NCBI GenBank assembly: GCA_026210745.1
Contig: CP110631.1
Coordinates: forward strand, 2,666,001 to 2,730,000
Reading direction: 5' to 3'
DNA from: Exobasidium rhododendri
Taxonomy: Eukaryota; Basidiomycota; Exobasidiomycetes; Exobasidiales; Exobasidiaceae
DNA: 64,000 nucleotides
Shown piece after piece: positions 46,059 through 57,718 of this stretch (its first letter is position 1; each line of letters begins with the position of its first letter). The position numbers were made by a program, and so were the translations under genes. The notes below the pieces were generated by a model that did no database searches, was not told the DNA's origin, and saw nothing but the letters and a program-made list of their open reading frames with translations.

Positions 46059-47569
46059 CCTTGCAAGTAGTCAAGCTGATTCGATCCTTTCGAGTCGAGA
46101 AGGGAAGTCGGAAGAAAGCCGTCTGAAGCTCTAGACGACGAGAGGGGAATTACACCGACGACGACGACGACACAAGGAGCGAATCAGGCAAAATCGCAAG
46201 TGCTCTGGATGGGGTTGAAGGGTTCCTTTTGGTAACAGAGTCCATGCGACTTTGTATTCTGATAATACTCGATACCAGCGTACCGTTGATAGAAGAAGAG
46301 AACGGGTATTTGATGAATTAATATAGTGATGTCCATCGCGATTTCACGCGTGGTAAGATAAGCGGGCAGTGGAGCCTTGGACTTCGATTTCTTGTCTCAC
46401 GATTACACGCTCTTGCAAGCTGCTTTGTCTCTTCGCCGTCTCGGGGAAGAGCATTGGCACGTCGGATCTTATTTAGCTCTCAATATTTTCAAATGTCAAA
46501 AGACAACAGTCGGGAGGATGATACTGTACTGCGCTTGTGTTGCGTGACGGACTGTCTCGTTGGCATCCTTCGCAGATTGACATCTTCCAATCGTGCTCTT
46601 TACTCAAAGAAGAAGATCAAATCACTTGTAAGCGTAATAATTTCAGACAGTCCAAAGACAGCACTCTCTGCCTACTTATTCCACGGCGATCCAATTTGAT
46701 AGATCCTATTCTTTCTGTAGAAATGCTTCTTTTTGTTCAACAAAGTAAGGCGCCTTGACCGGTAATAGGGAGACTAAATCTTTTCTCGTGTCCGTTTACA
46801 AAAGCAAGCCGAGGAGGCAGTGTGGGTGGATCTGGTGCGGCGCTCGGTGGGGCAAGCGACCACACCTGTCCGATCTTTCATTTACGGAGCCATACACCCG
46901 CAGTGTGAACTCTCGGGCTGCTTCAGTAGGACAGGCGTCTAGACTAGTGCAGAAAGGGCACCCAGCTAGACATCCCCCCCTCCGCACCATGACTTTGAAA
47001 TCCTTCAATAAGGTGCGAAACAATAGGGGTTTCCCTCTATAGAGATGGGCGGAGAGGAGCGCTCATAGTGCTTGCACTGCTACAGGCGGGTTTTGGGGGT
47101 GGGATTCTTTATTTGCGAAAATCTAATAGTGTTCCAACGCGTTTCGAGCGTGCTTCGCTCATTGGCGGTACGAAAGAGTATGATGTGCATATATAGATAT
47201 GAGGAAACGGCTCGCTCTCGGCTTGGCAAAAATCTCCCTGTTCCAATTTTGTGGGCTACCGGCGAACTCACGCTTCGAGCACTATCCAATCCTCCCTTTC
47301 CTTTCCCTTCCACTGCAACGAAAGAAGAAGCTACACACCTGATCGACACATCTGCCGCCCTCTCGAGAGCTCCTTGGTGCCAAGTCTGCGCTTCATAACT
47401 TACGAAAAAGGCGCTTGCTTGCTTGAGGTCATCTTTTTTCCTGACTTTTCGCTGCTTTGATGATATATTGATCGAGGCCTGGCGTGTTCGGCATAAGGGT
47501 TTCAAACTCCCAGCGAGGACATCATAACAGGCCGTCTCACAGTCTGTCATCGACTACGACAACGACAAG
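46059..47569. other. Long divergent intergenic, kinase / ferric reductase
   Basis: 1.5 kb between divergent starts. It must contain both promoters; a TATATATAG-like stretch occurs near 47190. A GC-rich block at about 46800-47050 has no recognised coding or RNA identity. No tRNA or snRNA pattern was found. Confidence 0.35.
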
Positions 47570-50500
47570 ATGACTTCCGTGTATGTCCCCCCCGCTACTT
47601 CTATTGGGGATGGCTCCTGTTCGGGTTCGTGCGGTACAGCAAGCGATGCTCGATTTACTTACTTGCGAGGGTATTTCAGCGCTCACATGCTCAGTATGCC
47701 CTCGCATCGGTATGAATACATCACGCTGATGGCGATTGCTGCGATCGTTATCATCATTGCAGCTTTTTATCATTCTGGCCTTGCCGATCAGACTTTGCTG
47801 GGAGCGCTATGGAGCAAATGGGCAGTCAAGAATAGAGTTGTCAAGTACGGAACAAAGAAAGGCAATGCCAACATTGGAGCGCAACCGAGTAGAAGTGGTA
47901 TGAAGGAAAGCAAGCATCCTAATCGGAAGAAGCTGTTCACTTTTCCCAGCCTTGGAAAGGTCTCACTCTTGCTAGCGATTGTAGTGATACCAGTCGTGCT
48001 CACAGTGATTGGAGCAGATTACATTCGACCCAGCGCAGGCGTCTTCGACATGTCGGAAAGCTGGCCGAACTCGAGCATCTCGATCTATACGCCTGGCTTG
48101 TCGCGCCGTTTGGAATGGGGAAGAGGACAGTATCCTGCAGTGACCACCCTTGCACCTACAATCACCCTTCCTTATCGAACTTGGTGGACAGCTGGAGGCA
48201 GAACGGGTGCAATGACAAACGCCCTCACTCCCTTTGTCGTCGTCATCGCCCTCAAGCAGATTCCTTTCGCTCTCCTTTCCACTCGTTTGCTTGGTGGTCT
48301 TGCCTTTGATCGGCTGGCATTCATGCACAAATGGGGAGGTCGAGTGGTGTGGTTCTTCGCAACAGCACATGTGGTTCTATGGAGCATCCAACTTTCTCAA
48401 GACCAAGCTTTTGGAAAAAGCATCTGGGACATTGTATTCATGTGGACAAAGTTCCGATGGGGCTTTGTATCGTATGGCTTCTTTACTCTTTTGATACTTC
48501 TTTCCGTCGGACCCATGCGAGCAAACTACTACGAGATCTTCTTCGTTTGCCACATCATCTGCATCATCGGCTTCATGGTCACAGCGTGGCTGCACCATCC
48601 ACCTCTAGGACCTTGGATGTATGTGACGTTGTTGTATTGGCTAGCGGAAAGAATCACAAGAGCTGTCAAGGTGGCCTTCATCAACGGTATTGGATTTACA
48701 GGACGTCGCCCGCAAGTAGCGATCTCAACATCAGAAAAGCACAGCACTCGTCATACGTCCGTCTCAGCTTCTTCTTCGCATACTCTGCATAACGGCTATC
48801 CACCCAACCAATCAAAGCAACAACACCTGAGCAAGGAGGCCTCGTTCGACTCGTACTCAAATCACTTAGAGGGATCAAGAGGGCATAGAGCTCCACCAGA
48901 AAGGCACTTGACCAAGAAAACTCAGCGATACGACGCTGTTAGCGATGTGCTTGACGGTTATGCAACCCGTCCGATGACGACGATTCAGGACCATCAACGT
49001 GGGTATGCACTCGAAGATGGGCCGCAGCATCGCCCATTAAGTCAGGAATATGAAAGTGAAGGGCCTTCCTCTTCACCGCCCAATCTTGACTACTTTAGCG
49101 AGCAACAACAGCAGCAGCAGCAGCAACAACATCGTAGAGGAGTACTCCCCAATAGCGCAAGTATTTCGACGCTCACTGGACCTGCCTGGAATGTCTTATC
49201 AGGTCCCCGACCTGCCATGGCTGCTGATATTGCTGCCGTCATTCGCCCCGGCTTTGCCTATGCTCAACTGCTTCCTGGCAAGACCCTAAGATTGACACTT
49301 CGAACGCCCAATGCCTTTTCTTGGATGCCTGGTCAATACGTGAATCTCTGCATCCCGTCTGTTCGGTTTTGGCAAAGTCACCCTTTCACCGTCGCTTCTG
49401 CGTACAATGCCGGCTTCCCGTCCTCTACTGCTTTTCAAGATGACGAAGATATAGAGAGAGGGCTCGTTTCCAAAGCGAAGAAATCGGAAGAAAGGACAAT
49501 CGTCTTGCTACTTCGGGCAAGAAGAGGCTTCACCCACCACTTGTGGGACTATGTTCGACTGCAGCGAGAAAAGCAAATTCGGGCCATCGAAGAGGAGACT
49601 GGACAGCAATACATTCGAGGTGAAGTCGCCAAAACTGCCACCGGAGTACATGTGCGAGCAATCATAGACGGGCCTTATGGAAGCAGTCAGCGCGTTCGTT
49701 GGGGAATTTACTCTACCATCTTAATCATCTGTGGTGGCTCAGGCATCAGTTCGGGAATGGCCATGCTGGAGTACCTTTGCTCCGTCATGGCTGGTAATAA
49801 ACAAGTAAAGAAGTCCAAGACACAACGAGTGCGGTTTGTGTGGATGTTGAGAGAGTACTCCCACCTCCAATGGATTGCGTCTGCGTTGAGAAGATGCATT
49901 GAGTTGGTCCCACCGGAATTGCTACAAGTCGACCTCTACGTAACTAAAATTCGCAAGACCGGCGGAGGTGTGCCGTTGATAGGGCCGGGGGAAGGAATTA
50001 GCCCGGATGCGTCAACAATGTCGCTCAACGCAATGAGTCGTGACCTGGGAGACACTCCAGGATTCAGCGATACGCAAGACTCTACCATGCAGGGCTGGAG
50101 TCATGACGACACTTTCAATCAAGTTGGTCGCTTCACCGAAGGAGATGATCAGGAGGAGTACGACGTCAACGTGAACGATCTGACACAATTTGAGGGTGAA
50201 GACAACAGCGGTCCTAGTGCAGCGGAAGCAAAGATGAACGAATCGGTAATGAAAGAAGGAAAGCTTAGGAGGGCGAACACCCGCAAAGCGACGTTGAAGA
50301 GGACTGGTCGAAGAGGCGGTAGAGGCGGACCTTCGACCATGCTACCTCGATCAAACTCTGCTTTCGAGCATCAGAAAGCCGTTCACGAGAGTAGTCTTCG
50401 ACCTGTGAAGCTCTCTCATCGACCGACCGACACGATTCTGGAGAGAGACTTGGGTGTGGATCAAGGTCGTCATGATCCAGAATGGGAGTCGACAGAGGGA

Positions 50501-51115
50501 CCACTGGGACCAGCGCAACAGACCTCGATGCCTGCCTCCTATCTACACCCCTCTACCCACCTGCAGCCTCGATCCGTCTACTCCTCCTCCCACGATCAGC
50601 TCAGCATGCCTCCCAGCGGCTCGAATACGCCTACACGAATTAGCCCTCTTACTTCACCGCTGTTCTCTCCAACGCACTTCGGTGAGGGAGGAAGGAAGAC
50701 ACCCGGAGAGTACGCCAATAGCATTCAACTCCGTGACTACCCCTCCACTATGCATCTTAACGGGGCAAGGACACCCATGTCGCAGTACACACCAACAAAG
50801 CACTACGAGGGAGGAGATGAACTCAATCAAGTGACGTCCGAAGTCGATGCTCCCATTGACTTGGATGAAGGAGAGACGATGGACCTCCAAGTCGTTGCCG
50901 AACTGGCCAGGCCGGGCTACCCTAAGCTGGACACGATACTTCGACAAGAAGCACAGCAGTCAAAAGGACAAGTTCTGGTCAGTGCTTGTGGACCGGCTAA
51001 TCTAGGCACCCTGGTTCGCAGCATTGCAAGCAAACAAATCAACATTTCGGAAATCCGCAAAGGACACATGAATGGAAACATCTCTGTGATCTGCGAAGCT
51101 TACGATTACGGCTGA
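47570..51115 (+). CDS. Ferric/cupric-chelate reductase (FRE family), very long
   Basis: Plasma-membrane flavocytochrome that reduces extracellular metal chelates with cytosolic NADPH. Single exon, 1181 aa; most FRE proteins are about 600-750 aa. Membrane segments near residues 50-70 and 125-150 precede the ferric-reductase domain. The heme-binding histidines fit MHKWGGRVVWFFATAH and the later VCHIICIIGF...LHHPP. A polar insert with a polyglutamine run (about residues 390-530) separates this from the FAD domain, whose motif HPFTVAS is near residue 604. NADPH-domain glycines are in ICGGSGIS near 721. A second insert of about 300 low-complexity residues splits the NADPH domain before the closing CGPANLG near 1138. 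No iron-responsive promoter site could be assigned. Confidence 0.9.
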   Translation: MTSVYVPPATSIGDGSCSGSCGTASDARFTYLRGYFSAHMLSMPSHRYEYITLMAIAAIVIIIAAFYHSGLADQTLLGALWSKWAVKNRVVKYGTKKGNANIGAQPSRSGMKESKHPNRKKLFTFPSLGKVSLLLAIVVIPVVLTVIGADYIRPSAGVFDMSESWPNSSISIYTPGLSRRLEWGRGQYPAVTTLAPTITLPYRTWWTAGGRTGAMTNALTPFVVVIALKQIPFALLSTRLLGGLAFDRLAFMHKWGGRVVWFFATAHVVLWSIQLSQDQAFGKSIWDIVFMWTKFRWGFVSYGFFTLLILLSVGPMRANYYEIFFVCHIICIIGFMVTAWLHHPPLGPWMYVTLLYWLAERITRAVKVAFINGIGFTGRRPQVAISTSEKHSTRHTSVSASSSHTLHNGYPPNQSKQQHLSKEASFDSYSNHLEGSRGHRAPPERHLTKKTQRYDAVSDVLDGYATRPMTTIQDHQRGYALEDGPQHRPLSQEYESEGPSSSPPNLDYFSEQQQQQQQQQHRRGVLPNSASISTLTGPAWNVLSGPRPAMAADIAAVIRPGFAYAQLLPGKTLRLTLRTPNAFSWMPGQYVNLCIPSVRFWQSHPFTVASAYNAGFPSSTAFQDDEDIERGLVSKAKKSEERTIVLLLRARRGFTHHLWDYVRLQREKQIRAIEEETGQQYIRGEVAKTATGVHVRAIIDGPYGSSQRVRWGIYSTILIICGGSGISSGMAMLEYLCSVMAGNKQVKKSKTQRVRFVWMLREYSHLQWIASALRRCIELVPPELLQVDLYVTKIRKTGGGVPLIGPGEGISPDASTMSLNAMSRDLGDTPGFSDTQDSTMQGWSHDDTFNQVGRFTEGDDQEEYDVNVNDLTQFEGEDNSGPSAAEAKMNESVMKEGKLRRANTRKATLKRTGRRGGRGGPSTMLPRSNSAFEHQKAVHESSLRPVKLSHRPTDTILERDLGVDQGRHDPEWESTEGPLGPAQQTSMPASYLHPSTHLQPRSVYSSSHDQLSMPPSGSNTPTRISPLTSPLFSPTHFGEGGRKTPGEYANSIQLRDYPSTMHLNGARTPMSQYTPTKHYEGGDELNQVTSEVDAPIDLDEGETMDLQVVAELARPGYPKLDTILRQEAQQSKGQVLVSACGPANLGTLVRSIASKQINISEIRKGHMNGNISVICEAYDYG

Positions 51116-51471
51116 GGGCTTCCAACGGCTGTTTCCCCCCCGCCTCCCCACCGCCTCGAAATATATACTTCTAGGAATTGAACTGCTCGAATGCTCTGCT
51201 TTGCAACGTCCCCCCTTCGCAATTCCCCTTTCTTTCTCTCCGCATGCTGTACAAATGGAACTATGCTCGCTCCTTGCTAGCTGAAAATATCTCACGCCGC
51301 CCCACCCCTTTGGCTCTCTAGCCGCAATACAAACATTGTAGAATTAGATTTGGCAATATAGTTTTATTGGTAAACTGAAAGATTGATTGTAGCGGTGAGG
51401 CTAAGGTGTGATGCTGGCAATTATTGTTTCGCACCTTCGACATGTTTCTTGACAGTCTTTTTTCCCAGCGA
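51116..51471. other. Intergenic between convergent genes
   Basis: 356 bases between the ferric reductase stop and the DSK2 stop, presumably both 3' UTRs. Nothing else was seen. Confidence 0.4.
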
Positions 51472-52922
51472 TTAGGGTCTTGCACCTCCAGCGCCCGCTG
51501 TAGGGTCATCAAAGAGAATCGACATTGCTCCCTCCACACTGCCTCCTGCCATCAAAAGAGCTCTCAAGTTGGCGCTACCATCAGTCAGGCCCATTCCCTG
51601 CATCTGTGCCAATTGATCAGAGTATCTCTCTTCCGGGGGCCTTGAATCTGTAGGCGCTGCCGGTCTTCCAAAGCCAGCGAATGGGTTCTGCGCACCTCCA
51701 CCCCCACCAAACATCTGTCGCATGCTGTTGAGGAGGAGGACGGGAGACAAACATGAGATGGGCAGATCAAGGGTGTGTCAATCGATTCGGTACTCACAGA
51801 GCTGGGTCAAACATCCCGCCAGATTCTCCTGCACCGCCAGCACCAGCACCAGCTCCAGCTCCTCCCATCAAGGCAGCAAAGGGATTAGCAGCACCCGCGC
51901 CTGTCGATGGCTGTTGTCCGGCTGCGGTGCTTCCAGTACTGGGAGTAGTACCTTGCTGTCCAAAAGCACCAGCAGGTGGCCATTGTGCTGCACCGGTGCC
52001 TCCACCCCCTTGACCTGCTCCTCCGAAGTTTCCCATTCCACCGAGGCCAGCCATCCCTCCCATACCGCCCATCGATCTTGATAATTCTGCTGCTCTGGCC
52101 ATACTTTGAGGATCGACCAACATCTCTCGAAATTGTTCTGATTGAAACAATTCTCTGACACCTGGCATTTGTGACAATTGAGGGTTACTCGCAATAATCT
52201 GATCAACCACTTCTGGACGAGAGAGCATGTCTCTCATTTGGGTTCGAAATTCGTCCGATTGCATGGCCGTCATGAGCATATTGGGATCATTTGGATTCAT
52301 TCCCATACCTTCGAACATGTTCCGATTCAGTGCGGCCATATGAGGGCCTGCAAAGTCAGCTCGATTCAGCGCGGCCATCGGGTCACTGCCGTATGCTTGA
52401 CCAGCTCCAAAGCTTGACGGGACTCCTTGCGCAGCAGATCCTCCTGAGGCCGGTGTACCGGATGCAGCTGCCGTCGCTGTATTCGATGTATTGCCTGAGA
52501 CTGGCGTTGAGCGTGCTGCACTTCGGACCATATGGATGGTGTCTAGAGAAAAGAGTTCGATTAATTTACTATTGTAGCTATGTCTGCTGCTCTCAGTACG
52601 CCAAACATGCTCACGATTATTCTGTAATTTGTAGCTGGCGAGAGTCTCCTCGTCCTTGAGCACCTTTCCAGTGTATATCAAGCGTTGACTAAAGGTCCGG
52701 AGGTAGAGAGGACGAGAGACGTCCTTTTTTGTGAGCATGACTGCTTCATCGTAATCGGTACCTCCCTCGCCACACTCACGATTCAGCTGGAATATCACTC
52801 CTTTGTTCGGCAATCTTTTCCTTTAGCCCTCTCACCGTATCATCGAGGGCTACCTGAACAGTCAACTTGATTTCCGAAGGTCCCTTGATATTGACAGTGA
52901 CACTGGAGCTATCGTCTGCCAT
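51472..52922 (-). CDS. DSK2: Dsk2/ubiquilin, UBL-UBA shuttle protein
   Basis: Ubiquilins carry polyubiquitinated clients to the proteasome. Exons 52922-52780, 52688-52615, 52542-51798 and 51724-51472 give 404 aa. The N-terminal ubiquitin-like domain spans the first two introns: VNIKGPSEIKLTVQV, LIYTGKVLKDEETLASY and TIHMVRS. The STI1-like region has NPNDPNMLMTAMQSDEFR and NPQLSQMPGVRELFQSEQF. A Gly/Ala/Pro/Gln-rich linker follows, with NPFAALMGG. The C-terminal UBA is recognisable from YSDQLAQMQGMGLTD and ALLMAGGSVEGAMSILF. Length and order match yeast Dsk2 and ubiquilins. It is divergent from the metacaspase with 287 bp between starts. Confidence 0.95.
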
Positions 52923-53209
52923 CTTCGTATGGCGTAGGTTGGTGTTGTAAAGCGTTTGACAAGGCCAAGCAATCCAAGAGCCGACCAGGTTGACTATTAA
53001 ACACTGGACGCTTTGCTTAGTGTACGTCAGGACCTATTTCGAGGACGTCGTGAAGCAGCTCAACCCACGTGGACAACGAGGTGGAGCATGTCCAACAAAG
53101 ACGCCAATCAACCTCAATCTCATAAGCCGCTCTAAACGTGAAAACCTAAGATCGCCTGTTTTAAGTAGTTTACCCCTCATCAAAAGGCCCTATTTACGCA
53201 GTACACACT

Positions 53210-54806
53210 ATGGCATACCCAGGTCGCCAAGGTCAGCATTACCAGCAGCAGCAGCAGCAGCAGCAAAGCTATGGTGGCGGAGCTCCGCAGATGCCCATGG
53301 CTGATCTGAACTATGGTCAACAACAGCATCACCAACAGCAACAACAACCAATGTACAATAACCATGGACCTCCTCAGAATCAGTATGGTGGAAATCCTTC
53401 GGGCGGGTACGGTCAACCTCCTCTCTCTTATGGTCAACAAGGTCAGATGGGTAATTCTGCTTATCAAGGGCAAACGATCAATTACCAACAGCCTCAAGGC
53501 ATGCAACAAGCCGGAAATCAGCGCTTTCAGTACAGTAACATGCAGGGAAAGCGAAAAGCACTACTGATCGGATGCAATTACATTGGGTGAGGATGGAGTC
53601 GATGAACGAAAAAAGCCTTGGCCGCTCACACTACTACCTTCTACTTTAGAACTCGATCCGAACTTCGCGGATGCATTAATGATGTACATAATGTACAGCA
53701 ATTCCTCCGACAGCGTGCAGGGTACAAGGACGTGAGTGACGGGGAGGTGAAGATGATCTTCCAGCTGATTTGAGATTGACACTCTTTGCGTGAATCTTAC
53801 TAGGATGATATGGTCGTCCTGACTGACGATGCTCGTGATCCTCGTTCCATTCCTACTCGACAAAATATGACTGCCGCAATGCACTGGCTCGTCTCAGGTG
53901 CTTCACCTGGTGATGCGCTCTTCTTCCACTACAGTGGGCACGGGGGCCAGGCAAAAGCAACGCAGGGAGATGAAGATGATGGTATGAATGAGACAATCTT
54001 ACCTGTCGATTTCCAGGTAGCTGGTCAGATGGAAGACGACGAGTTGCACATGATCATGGTTCGACCTCTTCCTGTGGGATGCCGATTGACAGCTCTCTTC
54101 GACTCTTGTCACTCCGGTACCGCGCTTGACTTGCCGTACGTCTACAGCACTTCGGGAAAGATTAAGGAACCAAGTGAGTTCTGTTCTTGCGCTTCATCTC
54201 AACTGCCAGTATTGAGTGATGCTGACTTTGCTCTTCTTCGGCAGATATCGCCATGGGTTTTGGTAAGGGAATTGCAGGAGCTGCGATGGACTATGCTCGA
54301 GGTGATGTCATGGGCATGGCCAAGGATCTTTTCAGTACCTTCAAGACTGCTACTTCGAATAATGGGGCCGAGAAGATCACAAGAGAAACGAGATCCAGTG
54401 GAGCGGATGTGGTCATGCTTAGTGGCTGCAAAGACTCGCAAACATCGGCAGATGCAACAGAAGCTGGGAGGGCGACTGGTGCCATGAGCTGGGCTTTCAT
54501 CAAGGTGGGTGCTACGTTCAAGGGATTGTGTTGCCTTGCTTCTGCAGTGAAATTAACTAAAAGTAATCCCTCATTCTGATCGATTCTCCACAGGTGATGA
54601 CTGAATTGAATCAGCTGTCCTATCAAGCTCTCTTGTGTTCCACTAGAGACTTACTTGCCCAAAAGTATTCGCAGAAGCCTCAGTGAGTGTGAGGGAGAGA
54701 GAGGCGCTCCTCTGTTTTGCTATATATGACTCATAGCTCTCTCTATACTCTACGCAGACTGTCCTGTTCTCATCCCATCGATATGGAATTGCTCTTCGTC
54801 ATTTAA
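53210..54806 (+). CDS. MCA1: Type I metacaspase (Mca1)
   Basis: Caspase-fold cysteine protease cutting after Arg/Lys, linked in fungi to stress, ageing and aggregate clearance. Six exons: 53210-53586, 53650-53731, 53804-54173, 54245-54504, 54594-54682 and 54758-54806, consistent phases, 408 aa. The prodomain of about 110 residues is Gln/Gly/Tyr/Pro-rich with a run of eight glutamines, as in yeast Mca1. The catalytic fold starts at [13 protein letters not shown]. The catalytic His is in HYSGHGG and the Cys in DSCHSG. The C-terminal p10-like part has [15 protein letters not shown] and GAMSWAFI, ending in [10 protein letters not shown]. All catalytic residues are intact. Confidence 0.95.
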
Positions 54807-55024
54807 AGGGAGGGAATTTGGAATCGTGTATTGCTAGACCCGAATATTTGCTACGAATTAGTCCGTGATACTGGTGTTGGCTTCTCAACATATCAGTATG
54901 TCCCAGCCGACCTACCACCTTGTTGTCCTTGTTGTGCATTCGTCCCGGAGACACTCAAACATTGATCGAAGGGCGCTCATCATCAATTTTTCATGGGAAA
55001 GCTGCTCACATTTCTAGCCAGCAC

Positions 55025-57718
55025 TCAATGTATGCTCTTTGTAGTATACATCTTAGACGACGATTGCGATCCCATGTCGATCTGTGACACGATCGGCTTC
55101 ACACTGTACATCTTGGTCCCTTTTCCTCCCTCTTTCTTTTCTTCTTCCCGTCCTCCTCCTTCGTTCTTGAGTCCTATGCTGGCTGCAACTGCTGCTCCAC
55201 CCGCTGCCACTGCACCAGCTGCTTCGGCCACCACCTCCCCTGCCTTCTTTGCCAGCTTCTCTGCCTTCTTCGCCGCTTTTTCCTCCTCCCTCTTCGCCTT
55301 CTCCGCTTTCTTCTGCTCCCTCTCTTCTTGTGCTTTTCTCTTTCTTGTTTCCGTGTCTTCACCATCTACCGCCGCCTTACTCTTGCTGCTCTCTACTTTA
55401 CCATCGGGGATCTTGATGAACACCCTCTTGCCGTCTTTGCCCTGCTCATCGTCCAAGACATAGTACCCTTTTCTCTCAAATTGGATCGCATCGCCTTTCT
55501 TGAGCTCTGTCACACTATAGTCGGCAACGGCATCCGTCTCAAAGATGGTTTCCTTGGTCAAGAAATCTTCGAATTTGTCGTCCTCCTCCAATTTCATCTT
55601 GGTGATGAGGTAGTCGTAGTCAAGCAGTCGAACAGGTGTCAGTTTGCGCTGGGTATTTTCGTCACTTGCCAACCATGTAATCTTCTTGTCGGTCTTCTGA
55701 AAGTCGCCCTGCAGGTTGGCTTCAAACGTGATACTCTTGACGGTCCCACTTGCGTCTGCTTCTTTGCTCTTGACGATTGCATTGCCCCAATTCATCAGAG
55801 TGATCTCCTCGCCGTCCGCAAAAGAGGCAGCATCCTTTTGATCAAGGAAGAAGGTGTCATCGTACACGACGATCTTGTTGCCCATCTCGAGATTCTTTCT
55901 ATGCTTTGGAAGCTCCTTCTCTTCGTGACCAGAGCCTCCGAGCAAGTGACACTTGACCATGTCCTTTTCATCCACGGCAGTGTAACGAGGGACAATGGGG
56001 TCCAAGAACTTCTTGTTGATTGTCCAGATCTTGTCCCACTCCATGTTGATGATCTGTTGACTCGGCCCTGTTTCGAGGATAAATTGTTGGATGCAGTCAA
56101 CGGTCATGCCTCGTCGGCGGATTCCTCGCACGGTAGGGAACCGTGGATCATCCCATCCGGTAACATGTCCATTGTCTACGAACCATTGCAGCTTCCTCTT
56201 GCTCAACAGAGTATACACAAAGTTCAATCGACCAAAGTCCCAGATATTGACGTTTCTCAGCTTCAGTTTTTCCAACATCCAGGCGTACTGTGGATTACGA
56301 TCGCGATACTCGTTGGTACGAAGGGCGTGCGTGACTCCTTCTAGGGAATCGACGATAGGACAAGCAAAGTCGTACGTTGGATACACCTTCCAAGTTGTTC
56401 CCGTTCGATGATGAGGGATCTCAGCATTGACTCGATAGATGACAGGATCCCGCATCGCCTTGTTCGGGTTATCCACGCTCATCTTCGCTCTTAGACACCA
56501 CTTTGCACCTGCTTCCGATCCAGTCGACATTTCTGCAAAGCGTTCCATGTTCTCTTCGATGGTACAATCTCTGCGGGCAGAAGCAATTCCGTCCATACGT
56601 TGCGCTCGCATTTCTTCTTGAAGCGTATCATCGGCGTAGGCATCTCCTTGTTTGATCAAAGTGATGGCTAGCTTGTAGAGCTCGTCAAAGTAGTCGGATG
56701 TATGGCTCGTTGCATCTGCTTTGATGCCCAACAAGGCCAAATCTTCAATGATGGACTCTTCGAACTCCACTTTTTCCTTCTTTGTGTTAGTGTCATCAAA
56801 TCTGATTATGAGCTTTCCTTTGTACTTTCTCGCAAAGTATTGATTCAAGATGGCAGCCTTGGCATGTCCGACGTGCAGATAGCCAGAAGGTTCAGGGGGA
56901 AATCGAGTGACAACTTGCCCATCTATCGCTTCATCTCCCAGGAAAATATCGAAAGAGGCCGCTTGCTTCTGGGCGGGCTTGGTCTTACGTAGCAAAATGG
57001 GAGAGAGGAAGACCGAAAGGACGATCTGATCAGTGACTGAAGACCGAGTACCGGTCTGCCTCTGCACTCTCACCGTTTTGTTATTCCTCTCAGCGACGAT
57101 TCTCTCCATGGTTTCTGTACACGAATCGTGGGTGTCCAGGTGACTGAACCAACGAGCCAAATGAGTGTGTTCACCTTTCTTCACCAAGCTCATGAGAATA
57201 GCTGACGAACGAAAAGCGCCCCAAACAGCAAAGTCAGCCGCTGTGATGTTGTGACCCGATCCAGCCAGATAAGTCCTCAGGGAGAGATGCTGGTCAAGCT
57301 CGTTGCCGTAAGCGTTGGCCTGCGCAAAGTTCAAGGCTGGCAAAGAGCCTACAGCGGAGATGTATTGCTCCACCTGGCAGAGGTGTTAGCATGCGGTAGC
57401 GTAAGGAAGGATACGAGATAGCGAGCTGCTTACCTCTTTGCTACCTTCTTTGTCCTTTCCAGAGATACCAAAGTTTGCATACATATCGCTGAGTTGTTTT
57501 AAAACAGCAGGCAAGCCAGTCTTCTTCTCTCCGCCTGGTTGAAGTGTGAGTGTGATGGGAGCAGCGGCATCGCTGGACCATTTAATCTTGACAGGCAGTC
57601 CCGCGTCAGCCGATGAAGGTTGCTTTGCAAGGTATGTACATAGTGCGAAGGGCGCTTGGATTGCTTCCTTACTGTTCGCACAAAGCGTCAGTGTCGGAGG
57701 TGGTGCCTTTGATCCCAT
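55025..57718 (-). CDS. Cytosolic glutamyl-tRNA synthetase
   Basis: Class I enzyme charging tRNA-Glu. Exons 57718-57434, 57373-57074 and 56983-55025 give 847 aa. The N-terminal 190 residues form a GST-C-like domain (NITAADFAVWGAFR), which in fungi binds Arc1. The catalytic domain has the HIGH-type motif FPPEPSGYLHVGHAKA and the KMSKS-type LLSKRKLQWF. WDDPRFPTVRGIRRRG and NMEWDKIWTINKKFLDP distinguish GluRS from GlnRS. The anticodon-binding barrel domain follows. The C-terminus is extended by about 120 residues: a Lys/Glu/Ala-rich helix, then two similar short motifs KMYSVKPI and KMYTTKSI. The intron 57073-56984 is 90 nt and stop-free. The start used is an ATG heading MGSKAPPP; a longer in-frame hydrophobic leader seems unlikely. 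Confidence 0.93.

Noticed and set aside
46800-47050. GC-rich block upstream of the ferric reductase considered as SRP or other structural RNA
   Set aside because: A GAAGCAGCC string recalls SRP helix 8, but the flanking pairing and other conserved elements are missing.
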